From Chth-196 sp044370935 (GTDB lineage Bacteria; Verrucomicrobiota; Verrucomicrobiia; Chthoniobacterales; Chthoniobacteraceae): a stretch of 28,293 nucleotides of DNA. The notes beneath the pieces are model-generated. The model was not told where the DNA came from and made no database searches. It was given only the letters and a program-made list of their open reading frames with translations. A program made the position numbers and the translations under genes. The stretch's first letter is position 1, and every line of letters starts with the position of its first letter. The stretch covers positions 1 to 28,293 of the forward strand of contig JBILUQ010000010.1 in assembly GCA_044370935.1 (NCBI GenBank), read 5' to 3'. This document shows, piece after piece, positions 24,344 to 28,293 of this stretch.

Positions 24344-24401
24344 AATCAAAATCTCTGATTCTATTCCACACGACGCCAAAAACTCGCGAAAGTCTCTGAT
24401 T
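24344..24401 (-). promoter_or_regulatory. Direct repeat AATCAGAGAYTTT upstream of the giant gene (possible operator)
   Basis: On the minus strand AATCAGAGATTTT (24348-24360) and AATCAGAGACTTT (24389-24401) agree at 12 of 13 bases and start 41 bases apart, close to four helical turns. The nearer copy is also part of an inverted repeat, AATCA-7-TGATT (24344-24360). They lie about 59 to 112 bases before the start codon. Binding by a regulator is inference. Confidence 0.35.
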
Positions 24402-24435
24402 TATGCCGGATAAGCCCTTGAAATCCAAGCAAAAA

Positions 24436-24453
24436 GAAGCCCTTCTCAGGGGC
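24436..24453 (-). terminator. Weak rho-independent terminator-like hairpin
   Basis: On the minus strand GCCCCTGAGAAGGGC can fold as GCCC/GGGC, or as CCCT/AGGG around a GAGA loop, followed by TTCTTTTT. It lies 277 bases beyond the recombinase stop and before the giant gene, so it could end read-through transcription. The stem is short. Confidence 0.3.
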
Positions 24454-24502
24454 GCCTCGGGACAAAAAAAGGTCAACCCATTCATGCTCATTTATTTGAG
24501 TT

Positions 24503-24519
24503 AAAAAGACCCCGTCTTT
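24503..24519 (-). terminator. Weak terminator-like hairpin with T-run
   Basis: On the minus strand AAAGAC, loop GGG, GTCTTT is followed directly by TT, giving a six-pair stem and a five-T tail. It lies 211 bases after the recombinase stop codon. The stem is AT-rich and weak. Confidence 0.35.
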
Positions 24520-24582
24520 CACCCTCTCAGAATAATTCACCCAACCTGAATCCAGTGTGAAGGCATGGAATTTTCCAAGAAC

Positions 24583-24600
24583 GCGCAGCCCCAGCTGCGC
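24583..24600. repeat. REP-like palindrome, copy 1
   Basis: GCGCAGC, loop CCCA, GCTGCGC forms a perfect seven-pair hairpin. The identical 18-base element occurs twice more in the window (25705-25722, and inverted at 25808-25825), always in non-coding DNA beside the recombinase gene. Copy 1 lacks the CCCTGGGACC flank shared by the other two. Confidence 0.8.
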
Positions 24601-24729
24601 CCAGACGCGAGTTGCACCAACGAGGTGGCGCGCAGCTAAGCGGCCAAGAGGGGCACGGGGGCAAGAAATCCCGGTGTGCGTGTAAACGCAGTAGAGTAGT
24701 AGAATAGCGGAGCGCTCCCAAGCGCTGTA

Positions 24730-25632
24730 TCAAGCCCGGGGGTGCGCCTCCTCATACGCCTTCCTGAGCCGCTCCACGGTCACGTGGGTGTAGATCTGCG
24801 TCGTCGACAAGCTTGAATGACCCAACAACGACTGCACGCTGCGCAGATCCGCCCCCGCATCCAGAAGGTGCGTCGCGAAGGAATGCCGCAACTTGTGCGG
24901 ACTCACCTCCAACGGGATGCTTGTATGCCGCAAATACCGCTTGAGCATCAACCAGACCGCCGCGACCCCGATCCGCTTACGCACCTTGCTGATAAAGAGC
25001 GGCCCCGCGTTGACCCCCGCCGCCCGCCGGTAGTGCTGGATGGCCTCCAGCGCCGGCGCCCCGACCGGTACCACCCGCTCCTTACGCCCCTTCCCAACCA
25101 CCCGCACGGTTTCCGAATAAACATCGACATCCGCCACCTCCAGCGACGCGAGCTCAGAAAGACGAAGTCCGCTTGAGTAAAACATCTCCAAAATCGCCAC
25201 ATCCCGCTTCGGCATCCACTCGGGCGCCTGCTTCTGCTTGGGAACGCGAAGCGGCGCCGAAAGCAATTCGTCGATTTGTTTAGCGTTCAGCACGACTGGC
25301 AGACGGCGCCCAGTCTTGGGCAGCTGCACCACTGCCAGCGGATTCACCTTCAGTCCCGCGTTGATCATCAAAAACCGGTAGAAACTCCGCAACGCCGCAA
25401 AGTGCAGGCGCACCGTTTGCTTGGAAAAACCATCCCTGGAGCACTGCACCAGGTACTGCCTGAAATGCACCGGCTCAAGCTGCGTCCACGCCGGGGCGTC
25501 CGGGCAGCATTCGCGGAAACGCGCCAAGGCGTGGCGGTAGTTGATCAGCGTACGGGGCGAAACATTGCGCTCCACCTCCAAGTGCTTGAAAAAGTTGTCG
25601 GCATGACGATCGCGGGCGGCCACGCCGTGCAT
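24730..25632 (-). CDS. xerC: Tyrosine recombinase, XerC/XerD type
   Basis: A 300-residue site-specific recombinase, the usual Xer length. XerC and XerD together resolve chromosome dimers at dif, acting with FtsK at the division septum. The N-terminal core-binding domain (about 8-95) has the XerC-like phrase VERNVSPRTLINYRHAL. The catalytic domain carries all expected residues: R157 (SSGLRLSEL), K181 (VVGKGRKER), H246 and R249 (SPHKLRHSFATH), H272 (LLGHSSLSTTQ) and the nucleophile Y281 (IYTH). It ends in HPRA as Xer proteins do. XerC is preferred over XerD from the N-terminal phrase, but the C-terminal THVTVERLR is XerD-like, so the symbol is tentative. The ATG start is supported by the family N-terminus; the nearby GGTGAAGG is poorly spaced as a ribosome site. 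No integron-integrase insertion or adjoining cassette array is seen. REP-like elements flank the gene. Confidence 0.92.
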   Translation of the reverse strand: MHGVAARDRHADNFFKHLEVERNVSPRTLINYRHALARFRECCPDAPAWTQLEPVHFRQYLVQCSRDGFSKQTVRLHFAALRSFYRFLMINAGLKVNPLAVVQLPKTGRRLPVVLNAKQIDELLSAPLRVPKQKQAPEWMPKRDVAILEMFYSSGLRLSELASLEVADVDVYSETVRVVGKGRKERVVPVGAPALEAIQHYRRAAGVNAGPLFISKVRKRIGVAAVWLMLKRYLRHTSIPLEVSPHKLRHSFATHLLDAGADLRSVQSLLGHSSLSTTQIYTHVTVERLRKAYEEAHPRA

Positions 25633-25861
25633 CCTTCACCAAACCGCACTATTTGACAAAGCCAATACACCACGGCGCCTGCGGGATTTTCTTCCCCTGG
25701 GACCGCGCAGCCCCAGCTGCGCAAAGACGTGGATTGCCTCAAAGACACGACACTGTCACAACCCAATTCAACTGCAAAGATCCCCCCGCACCCTGCTGGC
25801 AACCCGGGCGCAGCTGGGGCTGCGCGGTCCCAGGGAGGGGCAGTCACAGCGCTTTTTGACG
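25633..25861. other. Intergenic region between the recombinase and DUF1501 genes
   Basis: This stretch of 229 bases has no supported gene. It is mostly occupied by the inverted REP-like pair. The short frames here simply translate the palindromes. No clear promoter for the recombinase gene was recognised. Confidence 0.7.
25695..25835. repeat. Inverted pair of REP-like palindromes (28-base arms)
   Basis: The 28 bases at 25695-25722 (CCCTGGGACC followed by the 18-base GCGCAGC hairpin) recur exactly as the reverse complement at 25808-25835, separated by 85 bases with no gene. Each arm can form its own hairpin and the two arms can pair with each other. This resembles a bacterial interspersed mosaic element made of two REP units. 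The unit nearer the DUF1501 gene starts 26 bases after its stop and could stabilise the mRNA end or act as an attenuator. Confidence 0.8.
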
Positions 25862-27331
25862 CTACGCGAACAAACGGGTCACCGGCTTCGCCTTCACCAG
25901 CTCACGCGGCTGGTTAAGGTGATTGTAAACAATCGACTCCGGTTCGATCCCGCAGGCGTGGTACATGGTCGCAAGCAACTCGGTGGGATGCACCGGATCC
26001 TCCGCCGGACTGCTGCCCGTCTTGTCGCTTTGACCGTGCACATACCCGCGCTTGATTCCCGCTCCGGCCACAATCGCCGAATAACAGTACGGCCAGTGAT
26101 CGCGTCCGTCGGCGCTGTTGCCATTGCCCGAGGTGCTCACGCCCTTGATCGGTGAACGGCCGAACTCGCCGATCACCACCACCATCGTGTCCTCCAAAAG
26201 GCCGCGCTGATCCATATCGTCGATGAAGGCCGACAAACCCTGATCCAAAAGCGGGCCGGAGTTGTTCTTCATCCGGTCGGTGAGGCCCACGTGATGATCC
26301 CAGGAATGTTTGTCAGAATTCGCCACCTTCGGCCAGATCACCTCCACCACCCGCGTCCCTGCCTCGACCAAACGACGGGCGAGCAGGCAGCTCTGACCAA
26401 AAGTATTGCGCCCGTACTTGTCGCGGGTTGAGGCCGTCTCTTCACCAAGATCGAAAGCCTTGCGGGCGCGCCCCGAAATAATCAGGTTCAGCGCTTTTTG
26501 ATAGTAGTCGTCGAGGTTGAACTTCTCCACCGCCTTCTCCACCTCGGGCATTGCGGACTCGATGACCGAACGCAGTTCCGCGCGGCGCTGCAGACGCAGT
26601 GCGAACACTTCCGGCGGCAACTTCAAGTCGTCCACCGTGAGGCGCTCCATCTTATTCATGTCCAAATCATCTCCGGGCGGATACAGCGTATAGGGGTCAA
26701 ACGCCTTTCCAAGAAAACCCGCCCCGCCGCCTTTTCCCACGACGTTGCTTTCCTGCAACGGACGGGGAAGCATCACAAACGGCAGCATCGGCTCCGCGGA
26801 TGGTTTCAAGCGGACGATGTTCGAACCGAAGTTCGGGAAATCTTTCGGATCCGGCGGTTCCAGCTGACCCGATGGGCTCACCTTGTCGGTGGTGTAGCCG
26901 GTCATGATCTGGTAGATCGCGGCCGTGTGGTTGAACAGCCCGTTGGGCGTGTAACTCATCGAACGGATCTGGGTGAACTTGTCGTTCAACTTCGCGAGCT
27001 TTGGAAGAATGTCCGTGTAATGGATCCCGGGAATTTTGGTCGGGATGGTTCCAAAAGCCGACCGGATGTTGTCCGGCACGTTCTCCTTCGGATCCCACAG
27101 GTCAAGGTGGCTGGGGCCGCCCTGCATGTAAATGAGGACAACGCTCTTCGCCTTGCCCCAGCCGGGACCGCCGGCCTTGCCCGACTCGGCAGCACGCGCC
27201 TGGAGATTGAGCATCGTGCCAAGCGACATGCCCATGACGCCCGTTCCGCCAAGGCGCAACAAATCGCGCCGGGACATTTTGAGTTCTGAGTTGCAAAGAT
27301 CGCTGCAGTTACCGCCGGGTAGATGGATCAT
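25862..27331 (-). CDS. DUF1501 family exported protein with Tat signal
   Basis: This 489-residue protein is full length for the DUF1501 family, which has an alkaline-phosphatase/sulfatase-like fold and is very abundant in Planctomycetes and Verrucomicrobia; its biochemical role is not established. A twin-arginine motif (SRRDLLRLGG, R21-R22) is followed by a hydrophobic stretch and ARAAES, suggesting Tat export. Family landmarks are GGPSHLDLWDPK (71-82), a segment ending RSMSYTPNGLFNHTAAIY, EVIWPKVANSDKHSWDHH, VVVIGEFGRSP, GRDHWPYCYSAIVAGAGIKR and HPTELLATMYHACGIEP near the end. The annotated ATG puts 18 residues before the M19-SRR start; both are possible and neither has a purine-rich ribosome site. 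It lies 66 bases after the DUF1553-type gene, in the usual order of this pair, and is probably co-transcribed with it. Confidence 0.95.
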   Translation of the reverse strand: MIHLPGGNCSDLCNSELKMSRRDLLRLGGTGVMGMSLGTMLNLQARAAESGKAGGPGWGKAKSVVLIYMQGGPSHLDLWDPKENVPDNIRSAFGTIPTKIPGIHYTDILPKLAKLNDKFTQIRSMSYTPNGLFNHTAAIYQIMTGYTTDKVSPSGQLEPPDPKDFPNFGSNIVRLKPSAEPMLPFVMLPRPLQESNVVGKGGGAGFLGKAFDPYTLYPPGDDLDMNKMERLTVDDLKLPPEVFALRLQRRAELRSVIESAMPEVEKAVEKFNLDDYYQKALNLIISGRARKAFDLGEETASTRDKYGRNTFGQSCLLARRLVEAGTRVVEVIWPKVANSDKHSWDHHVGLTDRMKNNSGPLLDQGLSAFIDDMDQRGLLEDTMVVVIGEFGRSPIKGVSTSGNGNSADGRDHWPYCYSAIVAGAGIKRGYVHGQSDKTGSSPAEDPVHPTELLATMYHACGIEPESIVYNHLNQPRELVKAKPVTRLFA

Positions 27332-27397
27332 GGGAGGATAGGGGGAGTTGGTGGTTCAGGATTAAAACTGGTTTAGCAAAGAAGAAGCAATTCAAAG

Positions 27398-28293
27398 TCA
27401 ACGGTTAAACAAGAAAGCCGGGTTGTTGATGAGCGCCCAGGTCAGGTCCTGGACGGCGGTCAGCCGTTTGTTGGTGATCTGCTTCTTGCTGGCTTCGGCG
27501 TCGGTGCGCAGTTGCACGAGCGCGGGGTCCAGACGGATCGGCAGCGAGGCGGCAGCCAAGGCGTCCTTGAGCGTGGTATGCCGGGGGTCCGGATCCAGCG
27601 GCTTTTTCGCGAGCGAAAGCTCGCGGCTGAGCCGCCAGTACTCGGCGTCGGCCTCGCGCACACGAGCATTGAGCGCCTCCACCTGCTGGGGTGAGCGCTT
27701 GTCCCTCGGTACCGCCGCCGCATCGGCCACGGCCAAAGTCGCGCCCTCGGATAGTGGCTCCGCAGCGCTGGTCACGTAAATCCGCAGACGCGAGATCAGG
27801 TAAGCATCCCGCGCCTTCTGTGAAAGCCGGATCGACAGCTTCGAACCCGCATCGTCCGCCAGCGGACGCTCCAGTTCAAACACCGCGACATTCCGCACCC
27901 CGACGCCCTTCGCGCCGCCAATCGCCCAGCCGTTGGCCGCGTCATCATCCTTTCCGTCAATGGCACTTGCGGCTCCAAGCTTGTCCTGCTCGTAAGACGC
28001 CCACGCTTTCGCGAAAGCCACCGCCTTGTCCTGACCCGCCTTGTCTGCGGGACCGACCTTCATGTCCACTTCACTCAGGATGAAATTACCGTCGGGCGCG
28101 CGCCCCGGGCCGAACTGCGGGGCATTCGGATCCGGCAGGACTTCGACCATGATCGCGGTCACGCCTTTGAGATCCGTCGTCGCGGTAATGTTGTAGTCGG
28201 TGCGGTTGGAGGCGCCAGAGGAAACCACCGTCCCGTCCTTTTCAATGGCTAGCTTCACCGCGGGCACAGATGCCGCAGCCGTTTTGGGAGTCA
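27398..28293 (-). CDS. DUF1549/DUF1553 (PSD1-type) protein, C-terminal part; N-terminus outside window
   Basis: The frame is open to the right edge, so the first 297 codons seen here are the tail of a longer gene; the GTG at 28267 is only an internal valine codon. The fragment starts TPKTAAASVPAVKLAIEKDG and continues with the discoidin/jelly-roll-like segment seen in planctomycetal PSD1 proteins (GVTAIMVEVLPDPN, GPGRAPDGNFILSEVDM, SAIDGKDDDAANGWAIGG, VAVFELERPL). It ends with the highly conserved family tail VQDLTWALINNPAFLFNR. Complete members usually carry an N-terminal cytochrome-c-like PSCyt1 domain, then DUF1549 and DUF1553, and are exported. They nearly always neighbour a DUF1501 gene, as here. 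Function is unproven; a joint role in extracytoplasmic polysaccharide use has been suggested from neighbourhoods in related genomes. Confidence 0.9.
   Translation of the reverse strand, partial: TPKTAAASVPAVKLAIEKDGTVVSSGASNRTDYNITATTDLKGVTAIMVEVLPDPNAPQFGPGRAPDGNFILSEVDMKVGPADKAGQDKAVAFAKAWASYEQDKLGAASAIDGKDDDAANGWAIGGAKGVGVRNVAVFELERPLADDAGSKLSIRLSQKARDAYLISRLRIYVTSAAEPLSEGATLAVADAAAVPRDKRSPQQVEALNARVREADAEYWRLSRELSLAKKPLDPDPRHTTLKDALAAASLPIRLDPALVQLRTDAEASKKQITNKRLTAVQDLTWALINNPAFLFNR

Larger units (their letters stand above)
24290..24729. other. Intergenic region between the giant gene and the recombinase gene
   Basis: No convincing gene was seen in these 440 bases. The stretch holds a direct repeat near the giant gene, two weak terminator-like hairpins, a REP-like palindrome and a small hairpin just after the recombinase stop (AGCGCT, loop CCCA, AGCGCT at 24711-24726, no T-run). 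A short minus-strand open frame (24527-24733) overlaps the recombinase end and translates the palindrome, so it is probably not a gene. The giant gene's promoter should lie here, but no strong -35/-10 pair was found. Confidence 0.7.

Noticed and set aside
24527..24733. Minus-strand 68-codon frame between the recombinase and giant genes
   Set aside because: It overlaps the recombinase stop codon, translates the REP-like palindrome (G-A-A-G-A-A-R) and has no recognisable protein features.
24583..25835. Integron attC or dif sites associated with the tyrosine recombinase
   Set aside because: The palindromes lack the R/L box organisation of attC and the 11-6-11 layout of dif, the recombinase lacks integron-integrase features, and no gene cassettes are present.
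26498..27289. Plus-strand open frame of 263 codons
   Set aside because: It is antisense to the DUF1501 gene, whose family motifs are intact along the whole region.

Overview
The window is dominated by one enormous gene. A single reading frame on the minus strand opens with an ATG at 24289 and stays open to position 1, where the window cuts it. It encodes at least 8,096 residues. I followed the frame by eye and checked its phase at more than a dozen conserved motifs along its length; all fall in the same frame and I met no stop codon. The product is a secreted, multi-domain surface protein. To its right, also on the minus strand, lie a XerC/XerD-type tyrosine recombinase (24730-25632), a DUF1501 protein (25862-27331) and the C-terminal part of a DUF1549/DUF1553 (PSD1-type) protein that runs off the right edge. 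The DUF1553-DUF1501 gene pair, together with a giant secreted Ig/NHL/RCC1 protein, points to the Planctomycetes-Verrucomicrobia group, most likely Verrucomicrobiota.

Layout of the giant protein, from N to C terminus (high to low coordinates): a signal peptide; about 3,750 residues containing about 35 copies of a GM-x-V-x-G-x-GIP-x-GT module spaced about 100 residues apart (23880-12640); a transitional region; then four large cassettes in which a six-repeat NHL beta-propeller is inserted inside an Ig-like domain, between its second and third strands. A seven-repeat RCC1 propeller lies between cassettes I and II. Uninterrupted Ig-like and cadherin/CADG-like domains separate the other cassettes, and a further set of RCC1 repeats begins at the window edge. 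Isolated GM modules reappear inside loops of the NHL and RCC1 propellers.

The 440-base gap between the giant gene and the recombinase holds a REP-like palindrome, two weak terminator-like hairpins and a 13-base direct repeat upstream of the giant gene. The 229-base gap between the recombinase and the DUF1501 gene holds two more copies of the palindrome as a 28-base inverted pair. The DUF1553-type gene precedes the Tat-signal DUF1501 gene by 66 bases in the same direction, the usual order for this exported pair of unknown biochemical role. The recombinase is probably a housekeeping chromosome-dimer resolution enzyme and nothing ties it functionally to the giant gene.

The most notable content is the nested architecture: four Ig-like domains split at the same point, with conserved junction residues, each by exactly six NHL repeats, plus the large unnamed GM-module array.
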